The notes under the pieces: generated by a model
Databases searched by the model: none
The model's input: only the letters and a program-made list of their open reading frames with translations
What the model was told of the DNA's origin: nothing
In this document: piece by piece, positions 29,071-41,269 of the stretch
Position numbering within the stretch: the stretch's first letter is position 1
How the letters are laid out: each line of letters opens with the position of its first letter
Origin: Cyclaneusma minus
Taxonomy: Eukaryota; Ascomycota; Leotiomycetes; Marthamycetales; Marthamycetaceae
Assembly: GCA_037179335.1 (NCBI GenBank)
Contig: JAKZHN010000016.1
Location: 1 to 64,000 of the forward strand
DNA length: 64,000 nt
Direction of reading: 5' to 3'
Program-made: the position numbers and the translations under genes

Positions 29071-31424
29071 TTATTTCTATCTAATTTAATTTCCAAATAA
29101 TACTAGAAATGGCCAAAAATTTTAAAAATAAGCTATTGCCTAATTTTTTAAATTAAAATATTTTCCAAATTATTAAACTTCATTTAAAAGCTATTTCTAT
29201 TCTTTAAATACATTAGGAAAAGAATACCAGCCTTGCAAATAAAAAATATAATTATTCCAAATAGCAATTTAAAACAATAGCTTTTATAATGCTAAATCTT
29301 TTAATTCCAAATATAATGCAGGCTTGGCCAATTTTGCTAATATCCAAATAAATATTAAAAACTAGCTTTTTTAACGCTTAAAGCTAAATATAGCCAGCTA
29401 TAAAAATATATAATGGTTTAATATTAATTATAATTTTTTAAAGAATTTCTAAACAATATCGGTTTAACAGAATAAATATTTGGCTCCGAGTAAATTCCAT
29501 AAAATATTAAATAGTCGTTTGCTTATTTGAAATTAATCTATAAAGGCCTTAATTTTAATTTTGGCTTTAAAATATATATATAAAATAATAAACAATTATT
29601 TATTTATTTAAAATTATTTTATAAAAATTATAATTAGGAATTGTATATTTGACTAATTATTTAATAAAAAGAAAAGCCATTTTTAGTTTATTTACCGGGC
29701 CCCCGGATATTATAAAGCTTATAAAGCTTATGGTTTTTCCTTAGCTTTTTTTATTATTTTTTAAAATGTTTTTTCAATTTATTTTTTAAATTATTTATTT
29801 AATTTTGTTAAAACTATTATTAATTATATTTTCTGTATAATCCAATTTTTATTTGCCTTTATACTTAGCTAAAACAAAATATACGAAACGTTTTGGGTAT
29901 AAGCTCTGCCCTTTTCTTTTATAATTCTTCCATTTTTTTCATTTCAAAATGAAAATTGGTAAATTATAATTTTTAAATCAATAGCCAGGTTTTTTACAAA
30001 TCCAGCAATATTTAATTAAATATTTTAATTTGCCAAAGCCATTTAATTAATTTGTAATATTTTAATTGGGCTTAAAATTCTTAAAATTGCTTTGGCTCAA
30101 GCTTTTAAAATTGCTTTAATTAAAATATTTGGAATTTTAATAATCCGGATTTTTATTATAAATCCGGTTTCAATAAAAAGCTAAGAAAATAGTCTCTTTT
30201 TAAATACGAATTAAAAATCGAAAATCCGCATAAATTTTTTTAAATATTTCAGCTTTTTTTATTAAAGCATACTTGCACTTTTTTATATTTTTGCAAGCAT
30301 TTATTAATTGATTTTTAAAGTTTTTTTCTTTCAATAAATAGCATGAGAATTTTGCTGGATTTTATATAAAATATTAATTAAAATTTCCAAATATTTAATT
30401 TTGAATTTTCCAGCATTTTTTTAAATTACCTTTTTAAAATTTAGGTATTTTTAACGGCGGTAAAGAATTTTAAAATATTTCCTAATTATAGTAATTATAA
30501 TTTTAAAATCCATATTTTTATTAAATCTTTCCTTTAAATAATAATTAAATGCTTTATTTTTAATATATTCAAATAGGCATAATAAAATTTAAATAAGAAA
30601 ATGCCAAATTTGGCAATGCGGTTTATGAAAATAAGAAATTTGGTTTTAAATATATTATATATTCGTTTAATATATTTTAAATCCTTGTTATAAATATAAA
30701 TTTTAATCAATTTAAATACCAGTTTAAAAATAATGGCATTTATAAAAATATAATAGCTATTAATTATATTTAGCAAAAATGTTTAATTTAATTACTTTGC
30801 TAAATTAATATAGCTAAAAAAAATTATATAAATGCTAAATTAAGAAAGAAAGCTATAATATACTATATTATAAACCAATTTATATTATATTATATTAAAA
30901 AAGTATATTATATTATAATCCTGGTTATGTTATATTATTAAAGCTATATTATACTACATTAAAATTCGTAAAATAAACACGCCTAATTTTAAAATTTAAT
31001 TTATTAACATTAAATTTAATAAAATTTATAATATTTCGCAATTTTTATATATTTTGGAAAATTAAGGCATTTGTTTAAAGCTTTGAATTTACCATTTAAA
31101 GATAAAGCCCGTTTTTGGATTTTATTATTTTTTAATTATTTCTATAAACCATTTAGCCATTTTTGGCTTTATAAAAACCTTGTGGAATGCAAAAAACAAT
31201 TTTTCCTTATTCACCTATATATTATAAATAACTAGCCAGGTTTTTAAAAAACGTTGGACTTTTTTATTTGATTTAGCAAATAAGATTTGGCTAAAGGTTT
31301 TAAAGGCATTTTTAAATTCAAGCTATAATTTATTATTTTGCTATTTAGCTTTTTTAAAAAAACCAATTTTGGAAATAAAAAACCTTTTGATATTTTGCGT
31401 TATATGGATTCTAGGGTTTTTATT

Positions 31425-31620
31425 ACGAGCTGGGTCCGGGATTTTAACCAAGGCTAGGATATAAATTATTATTAATAGGTATTTATTATTATAAGGAGAG
31501 AAAGGCTCTCCTGCTATTGTAAAAACTAAATTTGGTAATTATATAGCGCATGGACTATTAGGGCTTTTTTGGCTGGCTAGCCAATAAAAGCACTTTTAAT
31601 TTAGGCCCGTTATAATATCC
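31425..31620 (+). repeat. LTR of nested gypsy element (family 3), left
   Basis: Runs from GAGCTGGGTCCGGGATTTTA to TTAGGCCCGTTATAATA. The same sequence recurs in the same orientation at 37,365-37,548, 5.9 kb away, with landmarks CCAAGGCTAG, AAATTTGGTAATTATATAGC and GGCTGGCTAGCCAA. As the element is on the minus strand this is the 3' LTR. Confidence 0.8.
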
Positions 31621-31689
31621 CCCCTTATATAAAGCTTGCTTTAAGCTTGAAAAACGATTAGTTTGGTTTTAAGCCAAATTTTAAATATA

Positions 31690-31822
31690 TATATAAATAA
31701 TAAAAATAATAAAAATAATAAAAATAATAAAAATAATAAAAATAATAAAAATAATAAAAATAATAAAAATAATAAAAATACTAAAAATAATAAAAATAAT
31801 AAAAATAATAAAAATAATGAAA
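31690..31822. repeat. 9 bp tandem repeat (AATAATAAA)n
   Basis: About 14 units of AATAATAAA just inside the left LTR. It creates a 92-codon open frame of Lys-Asn-Asn repeats (31,663-31,941), which is a by-product of the repeat and not a gene. Confidence 0.95.
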
Positions 31823-34189
31823 TCCCCGTTAAAATCCTTTTAAATGCTGTTTTTAAAACTTGGCCCTTTTTAAACTATAGTAGCCGGTATAATTTACGCT
31901 ATAAAAGTTGGTATATCCGGCGCGCTATATTAAAGCGCTGAATATATACTATATTATAGCATTTAAAATATACTATATTAAAAGCCCGAAATAATATTGC
32001 TTAATAATTTAATTAGCCATTTATTTTTAATAAATTTCTAGCTTTAGTATTTAATTTAGCTGCCCTATTTTGGGCTTTTTATTTTGCAAGCTTTTTAAAA
32101 GGTTTTGGTTTATTAGGATAGCAATTGTGAAATTTTCTAAGCTTTCAAAAACGTATTTAAAATCCAATTATAAATATTATTTGGGGTTAGAATCATAAAT
32201 CGGTTTTTGATTAATTTTATATTGCAGAATTTTATAATAAATGCGGGAATTTAAAATACTGTAAATTTCCTATTTTATGGCTTTATTTACAATTGCCGGC
32301 GATTTTGAATCCGGTTTTTAATTAGGTAATAAATTTATATTTGCTAAATACAGCTTATTTAAATAAATAACAGGGTAAAAATTTTTAATTGGAGAAAAAT
32401 TTAATTTAAAAGTATTTTCTTTTTTTTAAAAATAATTTTATAAGGTTTTGCCATTTTGTTATTTAGCTTATAATTAAATTTTACCGATTTCCAATTCTTA
32501 ATATTTAAATAAACATAAATTCTTTTAAAATCAATTAATTGGCGGCGTTTATTAGCTTGGGCTTTTTGCAATTGCTATACTAGCTATATAGTATTTTGAG
32601 TTGTTTTTTAATAATAATAAATCTGTTATTATTTGCTATAGTATTTTTTTTAATTGAAAGCTTAATTGGGATTTGCAAATTCAAAAATATTTTAATTAAA
32701 AATAATTTGGGGCTTATAATCCATTTCCATTTTAATTGAAAATATATTTATTAATTTATAAAAAAAAGCGGCGGCGGTAATATTGGTAAAAAGAAAATGC
32801 TTTATTTAATTATTTTAAAATTAATTAATTAAAAATATTAGGCGGAAATCCAAAATAGCATTAGCGATTTTAATTTAATTGTTAATTTATAGCTAATAAG
32901 CTAAAGAAAAAAGCGAATAGCTATATTGGAAATCTTTATAAACTTTTGCTAAAAAGCAAAAATAAATTGGATTTTTCAATTTGAAATAATAGTTTTTAAA
33001 GCTTTATAAATTTTATAAATTATAAAATAACTTTTTTGCGGCTTTTTAGGCATTAAATATTTAATAATATAATATGCAAAAGAAAATTATAAATTATAAT
33101 TATAATTATATTATAGCTATTTCTATTTTTAAATATATAATGGAAATTTATTATTATATATTGCCAAAGATATTAAAAAAATGAAAATAAATTAAAAAGG
33201 CTTAAAGCTTTATTTTTGGAAATTGTTATTTTTATGCAAGTCCGGCAAGTTTTAATATATCGCTTTATATTTTGTATTTAATTTAGCCATTAATAATGCT
33301 TTTTAAATAGCTAATGGATTTTACTTTTATTAAAATAAATAATTTAAATAATACTGTAAGTTTTAGCAACTATTTTACTTTAAAAAAATCCTTATAGCAG
33401 GTATAATCAATTGGTCATTTTTAAATATAAAATTATTCCGTATATTTTATTACGCTAATTTAATAAATTCGGGGCTTTTAATTATAAATTTTGCCTTTTT
33501 ACAATATTTTTAAAAAAGGTATTATTCGCTTTTCAATTGGTAATTAATAGCTTATTAATTAGCTTTACTTAGGCTATCAAAATAAATGCTAGCAATATTA
33601 TATTTTTAAATTAAAAATCCTTAATAATTTTTAAGCTAAGGCATTTTATTGGCAGAAAAATATTACGCCAATATATCAGCTTTAAAGCTTTTATATTAGC
33701 TATATTTTAATTTCTTTATATAAAAAAATTAGCATTATTAATTATACCAAGCTTATATTTAATACGGAAATTATAATTTAAAAGGATTTTCCATTATTTA
33801 GCTTGCCTGGTATTTGAAACCTTAATAATTATAAATTATTTTAATAATTTATAATTGCTAATAATTTAATTTTTTTTAAAAACTACAATAAATAAATAAG
33901 CCAATGAATAATTAATTAAATAATAATTAGAATTTTTTTATTATAAATACCGTAATTTAATTGGTATTTATTTATAATTTTTAAAAAAATATTAAATACC
34001 AGCTATTGAAATATTTTTAAAAATAAATTCCAGCCATTATTTTATTTAAAGCGTTTGTTTTAAGCTAATTTTTATAATTGGAATTAAGAATAGCTAAAAT
34101 AAATGCTAATAATAAAGCCGCTTTAAAGGCTAGGAAAGCATTTTGGCAAATATTAATCCATATTTCAAATATAGCCTTCTTGGTAAATT

Positions 34190-34870
34190 AAATTAAGGGC
34201 TTGGCTAGCCTGCTATAATTTTTAATAAAAATCCAATAAAAATTGCAAAATCCTAAAAAAAATCTTTTTAATTTTGCCCTTTTTAAAGCATTGCTAATCT
34301 TTTACCGCTTGAATTTTATTTGAATTTATTTAAATACTGCTAGAAAAAATAATATAGCTCAGATATTTGGTTTTTATAATATTAAATTTATATTTTATAA
34401 TATTTATTTATCAACCAGCTTTAATTAGGCGGTTTATAATAGCAATAATATTTTAATAATACTATTTAAACTTTTTATTAATACAAATTAAAATGTCGTT
34501 AATAAAAGCTGTGCAAATTTAATTTAAAAAATTAAATAAAATCTAATTAATATACCGTTAAAAATAGCAAATTTATTAATAAATTTAAAAAACAAAATAT
34601 TATATTATAAATTGCTTGCTAGTTTCTTTCAAAGAAATGCGATAAAAAACTTGCCTAATATTAAGCTTAGTAAAATATTTAGCTTTGCTAAGCTAAAATA
34701 AGATTTTTTAAAATAAAAATAGCAAATACTAATTTTTATAAATAATTTCGTTAAATTTTCAATAATTTATATAAAAGTGCAAATCGCTTTTAGGCTTTTT
34801 AATAAATAAAATAAAAGCTGCAAAACAAAATAATAATAAAAAATCCTTAGTCAATTTTTTTTAAACAAGT
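34190..34870 (-). pseudogene. Ty3/gypsy reverse transcriptase relic (family 3)
   Basis: Reading the minus strand across stops gives KKPKSDLHFYINY (KKPNGDLRFCVDYRKLN), then LSKAKYFTKLNIRQVFYRIS (L-KAKYFTKLDIRQAFHRIR), RYIN, ICTAFINDILICINK (the YLDDILIYS active-site region, with one of the two Asp residues changed to Asn), IKAG, FNIIKTKYLSYIIFS (F---ETKYLGFIIS) and KIQAVKD. Motif order and spacing match fungal gypsy pol. It is inactive because of many stops. Confidence 0.85.
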
Positions 34871-37364
34871 TTTTATAATACGCAAGTGCTTTATTAATAT
34901 AAAATATAGCAAAAAATAATTTAATTAAAATTTTGGGTTTGTTAGCTTAACTTTTATATTATAGAAATTATATAATAGCAAAATATTAGAATTGTTTTTA
35001 AAAGCATTATAATATTAAAAGTTTAAATGGCGTAATAGCCGCTGTTTTAATAATTTTTTATTAAAAAGCTTTTAGGGCTTTTTAAAAGCAATAAAGTTTT
35101 TAATAGCATATGAAAAATATATCCACGCTTTTTCGGGTTTTTTTCTTTTTTTCTTTTTAGAAAATTGCGTTTTATATTTTTAGCGCTAATTTAATAGATT
35201 TTAATATCCGGAATTTTTCCTTTTTTTAAAAACAAATAGATTTTAGCTTAATAAATATAAGGCTATTATTAGCCAGTTTTTATTTTATAAATTTAAAAGC
35301 TTTATACACTGCAATATAATATATAGGCGCCGCTTTAAGCGTAAAAATCATTTTTTTGAATATTTTAAAAAACAGCTTCGCTTTAATTTTCTTATTTGCT
35401 ACCGGGTCCGATTCGCTTTTTCGAATTCTTATTTTTTTAGCCCTAAAACGCTTATTTTTACCATTAGATTTGCAAAGCCAATAAATTTTGCAATTATAAA
35501 AGTCTAATAGCATTTAATAACTATTATTGCTATTTAAATTTAAAAATTAAATTTTAATTTCCTAAATTAATAATAAAAAAGAAAGTTTTTGAAAAAAATC
35601 TATTATTAATAATAAAATCCAAAACAATATAAATAGTAATAAGCTTTTTGCAATTTCCATTAAATTTATAAAATAATATTAATTTACCCAATTATTAAAT
35701 AGGTATTTTAGAGCTAGAAATAGCTTTAGCTATATTGGTATTTATAAAATATAATAATTAAATTTTATTATTAATAAATGCGTTATATTAATTTAAAAAA
35801 AATTCCTAATATATATAATATTAAAAATTCTTTACCGCCAATATAATTAGCCAAATTTACTAATATTATATTAACTAAATTAATAAGCTTATTTGAAAAA
35901 AGATTTTCCCTCAAGCGCCGTTTTTTCCCAAGGGTTTAAAGGCTAAATAATAATTAAAATTGGAATGAATTTAATTAATATAGGTTTTTTTAATAAGCTT
36001 ATTAAATTTAAAATAATTAAAAGCCCAATGCTTAATGCTATTGCATTTATAGTATTAGTTATAAATAGGCTTTTCTTTTTATTATTAAAGTTTTTAAGTT
36101 TTTACAATTATTTTAACGGCCTTTTTTATAAAGCCGGTTTTAATATTCCTTGCAATTAAATCCAAAATATTAATTTTATTAGCTTTTCTGGCTTTTTATA
36201 AAACAATTGGAATTATTTATATTATATATATATATTTTTTACGGCTATTAAAATTAAATTCGCATTTCCTTTAAAAGTAAGCTTTTATATAAATAATTAC
36301 TATAAAAGCGGTATTATAATATAGAATTCTAGCTTTTTCTAAAATTTTGCAAATATAAACAATATTTGCAATTGTGTATACTAAAATAAAAAAAATTCAA
36401 GCTAGGAGATTTTTATAAATATTGGTATTAAATATATTATCCAATTACGCATTGCGATAAAAATTTGTAAAAAAGATTTTAAATTTTTTATTTTGGCATA
36501 TATAATAAATTAAATAAAAGCGTTAGGCATTATTACGCTTAATAGGAAAATTAAAGCAAATATAGAAAAAATATATATTGCTTTTTTAATTATAAAAGGA
36601 TTTTTTTTAAAATATTATAACAAGGCTAAAAAACACAATTAGATTTTTTTTAATTTAAAATATAATATAAACTATAGCAATAGCAATAATAGAAAAATAA
36701 CTAATATTAATAATTAGCTTATTTTTTATAATAATATATTAAATTTTAAATTTAGGCTTAAAGCCATTATTAAGCTTATTGGAATTAAAAAGCTTTTGAA
36801 AGCAATAAGGCTTAATAAAAAAGCAAAGCTAATATAAATTATTATTATTGCCAGAATTATTATTTGGGATATTTTTATTACTATTATTATTATTTTTAAC
36901 AGCGGTATAATTTGCAATAGCTTTATAAGCTTTATCGGTATTAGCAAAATATTGAAATTGGGCTATAAGGGGGCTAAAGGCTTTTTTAATTTTATAAATA
37001 GCAAAGCAAAATATGCAAAATCTATTATAATTTATTTTAAACCGCACTTAAAAATTATTTTTATTAAAGGCATTAGGTACTTTTAATATATTAAATATTT
37101 TGGGCTTTTCAAAGCCAGTATTTAATTCTGTAAGCTATTAGCATAAAGCCTTTAATTTATTTTTAGCTTTAATTTCAAGAATAAAACCTTGCTAAAATCA
37201 ATTATTAAAAATTTGAAAATTGCTATTGCAATTATTATAAAAAACCAAAAAAATAATTACTAAACCTTTATTATGAAGGTGGCGATTTAAGCTTATTTAA
37301 AAAATTAAAGAATTAAATAACGAGAAATAAATAAATAAATAATAGCAATAAAATTATTATAAGC

Positions 37365-37548
37365 TAGATTTGGAATTTTAGCCAAGGCTAGAATATAAAC
37401 CATTATTAATAGATATTTATTGCTATAAGAAAAAAAAAGCTTCTCTGCTATTATAAAAATTAAATTTGGTAATTATATAGCATATAAACCACTAGGGCTT
37501 TCTCGGCTGGCTAGCCAACGAGAGCGCTTTTGGTCCGGGGCCGTTGTA
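37365..37548 (+). repeat. LTR of nested gypsy element (family 3), right
   Basis: Direct partner of the left LTR. It begins AAGCTAGATTTGGAATTTTA and ends GTCCGGGGCCGTTGTAG. The last 50 bases keep GC better than the left copy, so the two LTRs have been mutated independently. Confidence 0.8.
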
Positions 37549-37778
37549 GTTTTTTAAATCCAAATTAAAAAGAATCTTTTTAAATTACAAGGTTTTTAAC
37601 TATAGCTAAACTTTTAAATTCAAATATTAAATATTTTATAAATATTCGTTAGAAATTGGTATTAGCTATAGTTAAAACGCTTAGCCAATCTAATATAAAT
37701 AAATGGTATTTTTAATATTGCGCTAAAAATTGGCGCAAAAATAAAGCTTTAAATAGCGGAATTTAAAACTATAAATAT

Positions 37779-37880
37779 TGCAGCTTTTAAAGCTGCAAAA
37801 ACTGCGTTTCTTAAAATTGCAAAAATTGCGTTTTTAAAGCTGCAAAAATTGGGTTTTTTAAAACTGCAAAAATTGGAGTT
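37779..37880. repeat. Short tandem repeat of a TGCAAAAATTG unit
   Basis: Four imperfect units of about 28 bp, each with (T)TTAAA-(G/A)CTGCAAAAATTG and spaced regularly. No coding role seen. Confidence 0.7.
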
Positions 37881-38486
37881 ATAAAAAAAATAAAAAATAA
37901 AATAATAGGAGATAGAAATTTAAAATAATAAAAGGCGGAAAGGAATAAGAATTTTAAAAGCCATTGGCAAAATAGGCTTGCGGTTGTTTAAAATTATAAA
38001 AAGCCTTGCAAAATCGCAAATTTAAAAGGCGCAAATTTATAAAATATAAATTTGGAATTTTAATTCAGATTTATAAAAACTAAATTTAAATGCTTTAAAG
38101 CTGCAAAATAAAAGTAAAGAAATTATATAGCTAGGCATAGCTGCAAAAAAATAGCGCAGCTGGTAATAAAGCTGCAAAAAAGATTATAAAAAATTGCGTA
38201 ATTTGGAAAGCGGAATAATTAAAATAGCTGCGTAATAAATATAAATTGCTGATTTTAAATTGCGTAAATCCTAATTTTATTAAGGAAAGCAATGGTTAGC
38301 CAGTTTTTAATTTTTAAATTAATTGTATAAATCCCGTTTTTATTAAATAAGGCGAAATTAAAATTAAAATTCTTAACACAATTAAAGGCGCTATATAAAT
38401 CCCGTTTTTATTGGGTAAAATATATTTTAAAATTAATTTTTTTAAATATAGCTATTTTATAATGTTTTTAAAAAAAATTACTAATT

Positions 38487-38712
38487 AGTATTTATTTTTA
38501 TAAAATTAGAATAATGCGCGCGCAAAAATAATAAATAAATTATATTGGCTATAAAAACAAATAGCTAAAAGGCCGCCGGAAAGCTATAAATGGTTTCTAT
38601 AGCTGGCGCTAAGCTAGTGCTAGCGCCTCGGATACGGGGCCCGGGCATAAGGCTCGCGCCCCGGGTATAAAGCACGTGACACGTGCCCGTGGCCTTAGGC
38701 ATCGATCCATAC
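38487..38712 (+). repeat. GC-rich dispersed repeat R1, copy 3
   Basis: Begins TATTTTTATAAAATTAGAAT and ends GTGCCCGTGGCCTTAGGCA. The first 80 bases are strongly AT-converted while the last 100 (GCGCCTCGGATACGGGGCCC, CACGTGACACGTGCCC) are nearly intact, so mutation is uneven within one copy. Confidence 0.85.
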
Positions 38713-41260
38713 ACTATTAATATATTATAAAAAAGCTATTATATTGCGGCAAAATTTTTGATTTTTAAAAGAATTGCTATATTTTAAAAAACTATTTAAT
38801 TGCGAAAAAACCTATTAAATTCAATTTTTTTTTTGTTTCATTTCTTTTTACTATTGCTATTTTTTATTTTTATCCATTTTTTTATTTTGCTTTTTAATTG
38901 CTTGCTTTATTTAACATAAAACGCTATATTTTACTTCGCTATTAAAATCCAAAAGGAAAATATAAAAAAGATTTAAAAGGCTTTAAAATATATACTTTAA
39001 AATATTACAAAAAAAATAGCTTAGAAAAGCTTTAAAAAATATCCAAAAAACTTGGAGAAATTTCTAGCGAATAAATTTTAAAGTGCTATAAAAAAGTCAA
39101 TAATAGCCGAAAGAATTATAAAAACTAAGCTCCGGAAAAACGGAAACTCTGCTAAAACGACCTGGAGCAATTTGAAATTAAAAAGCTTTGCCAATCCATA
39201 GCGAAAGCCTTATTAAAGCTACGCTAGAAAAAATCCAAAATTGGAAAACTGGTTTAAAAATGGAATTTCTTTTAATTTTGTTTTTATTCTCCTATTTTAG
39301 AATTTGCAAATTATTATTGTTATTGGATTTAATTTGAATTTTGCTTTGCAAACTATATTAATTTGCAAAGAAAAAGATCATTTTAAAAATTTGTTTTACT
39401 ATTCGTAATTTTGCTGCCATTAGCCTAGCTATTATTAGCCTAGCGCTATTAAATTTAAAAAAAACACGCTAGGGGTTTCCTAAATTATTAATAATAACGC
39501 TGCTTTATTGTGATTTATTATTGCAAATAGCTTTAGAAATCTAGCTTTATATTAGATATTAAAATTAATTTATTTTGGCTTTGCTTTTTTTTGCTATTAT
39601 TATTATTATATTAAAAGCTTTATAAAAAATAAATAGCTTTAAGGATTTGCCTTGCTATTTTTTAGCCTTTATTAACCATTAAGCTTTGGGGGATAAAAAA
39701 AATAGCTTTGAAAATCTGCCTCGCTATTTCATTTAATTATTTCCCGCCGGCGCTATATTATCGTTATAAGCTGAAAATAGCTTTAAAGGCCTGCCTCGCT
39801 ATTTAGCTAAATTTTGGCTTTTTTAGCGCTATTTTACTTTGCTGTTTTTTAATTTATTATACTATTAAAAAATATTAAAATAGTGTTATTATAATGGTTT
39901 AGGCTTTTTTGGATTATAGCGCGGGCTATAGCATTAGCCACGTAACGTCGCTTAGCTAATGCGGCTTTTTAAAAGCCGTATAAACCTTATTTTTAAATAA
40001 ATACATTTACTACTCCAAATTACCTATAACCTGCGTTTCAAAAATTGGTATATTTTTTTAAAAAAAAAACTTTTGCCAAATTTATACAATATCCAAAATT
40101 CAAAAATATTCTTATTGCGAAAAATTTAAATAAAAATTCCAGTTTTTTAAATTGTTTTATATTAATTTATTTGGAAAAATACGCTTGCTAGGCTATTAAA
40201 AAAACCATTATTAATAATTTTATTAATATAATATAGGCCTTGCCTATTATCAATTGCAAGCAACTTTTTCCTATTTCTTTTAGAAATTTAAAAATATCCT
40301 AAAATACATTACTATTATATAAAATTGGACATAGCCGGGGAATTTATATTTAATATACTTGAACTTTATTTTAAAAACAAAAGCATTAGCTATAATTATA
40401 CACCAATTGGCTAGTATTAATTTAATGGAATAATAAAATACAAAATTCGCGTAATTATTAAATAATTTACCGCTATATTGCAGAATTTTAATTTGCAATT
40501 AAACTTTTGGATAATAATTTTCTCAATTTAATTTAATAATAATAATAAAAGAATTGTATAAAGCCTAATATTACATTTTGCTAGATTTTATATATTTTTG
40601 CAAATTTGGTTTTAAAAGCTATTATCTTTTACTAGGAAAAGTTTATAAATTAATTAAGCAAGGCTTTAATAGCAAAATAGTTAATTTTTTTTAAAAAAAA
40701 TGCTTATTCAATTTTAATAAAAATTTAAGCTATATTGCTTTTAATAAAAAAAATATATGATAAATATTTATGCAATAAAAAATCGGATTTTTAGCTGCAA
40801 AAATTGCCTAGCTTTTTTTTGCCAATTTTTAAATTATTTTTTAATAATTTAAAATTGGATTAAAAATGGAAAAAAGCTATAATTAATCCTTTATCCAAAT
40901 ATTGCTAGCTTGCAAAAACCCAATAATTTTTAATACGCTTTTAAAACTTTAAAATTATAATACCATTTATTTAAAACACTAATATTTATATAATTTTAAT
41001 AGCCTATATTAGCGCTATTATATATATTGTTTAATAAAAAATCAAATTTCCAAATTTCCAAATAGCAATAGCAAATTTATATTAGTCTAAATAAAAAGCA
41101 GCTATAAAAAGAATTGCTGGCTAATAATAAAAAATAATAAAATATTTAAAAGCAAATGAATATTTAAAATAAAAAAAGGGCTAAATAGCAAAATTATTTA
41201 ATATAAGGCCAAATAAATAATTTATAGATTTAAATAATAATATAGCTTTGATTATAAGGA
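38713..41260. other. AT-rich degenerate DNA, no gene
   Basis: Holds three spaced copies of an AAATAGCTTTAAGGATTTGC type segment (39,630, 39,700 and 39,775) ending in CTCGCTATTT, and LTR-like family 2 copy 2 (39,885-40,045). Further right is AT-rich DNA that probably belongs to the copia element ending at 42.5 kb. No open frame of interest. Confidence 0.5.
39885..40045 (+). repeat. LTR-like repeat family 2, copy 2
   Basis: TTATTATAATGGTTTAGGCT, GCGGGCTATAGCATTAGCC, GCTAATGCGGCTTTTTAAAA and CCTGCGTTTCAAAAA. The landmark order matches 23,008-23,165. It may be the 5' LTR of the plus-strand copia relic, or one of a pair with the 23 kb copy; neither is proven. Confidence 0.65.
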
Positions 41261-41269
41261 AACTTTTGC

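Larger units (their letters stand above)
25740..31420 (-). mobile_element. RIP-degraded region with Ty1/copia relic
   Basis: AT-rich, stop-filled DNA between an R1 repeat and the LTR of the gypsy element at 31.4 kb. The only recognisable coding trace is a copia-type integrase on the minus strand at 28.64-29.07 kb. If R1 copies at 25.5 and 38.5 kb are its LTRs, the element would be about 6.6 kb after removing the nested gypsy insertion; that pairing is inference. Short open frames such as 30,534-30,776 look random. Confidence 0.5.
31425..37548 (-). mobile_element. RIP-degraded Ty3/gypsy retrotransposon with paired LTRs
   Basis: Two direct repeats of about 185 bp bound 5.7 kb of AT-rich DNA, giving a total near 6.1 kb, a normal length for a fungal Ty3/gypsy element. 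A minus-strand reverse transcriptase with well-preserved motifs lies at 34.19-34.87 kb, so gag should be at about 35-37.3 kb and RNase H/integrase at 31.7-34.1 kb. It appears nested inside older repeat DNA, as copies of R1 and family 2 repeats lie on both sides. Confidence 0.8.

Noticed and set aside
31663..31941. 92-codon ORF with Lys-Asn-Asn repeats
   Set aside because: It is the translation of a 9 bp microsatellite inside a dead gypsy element.
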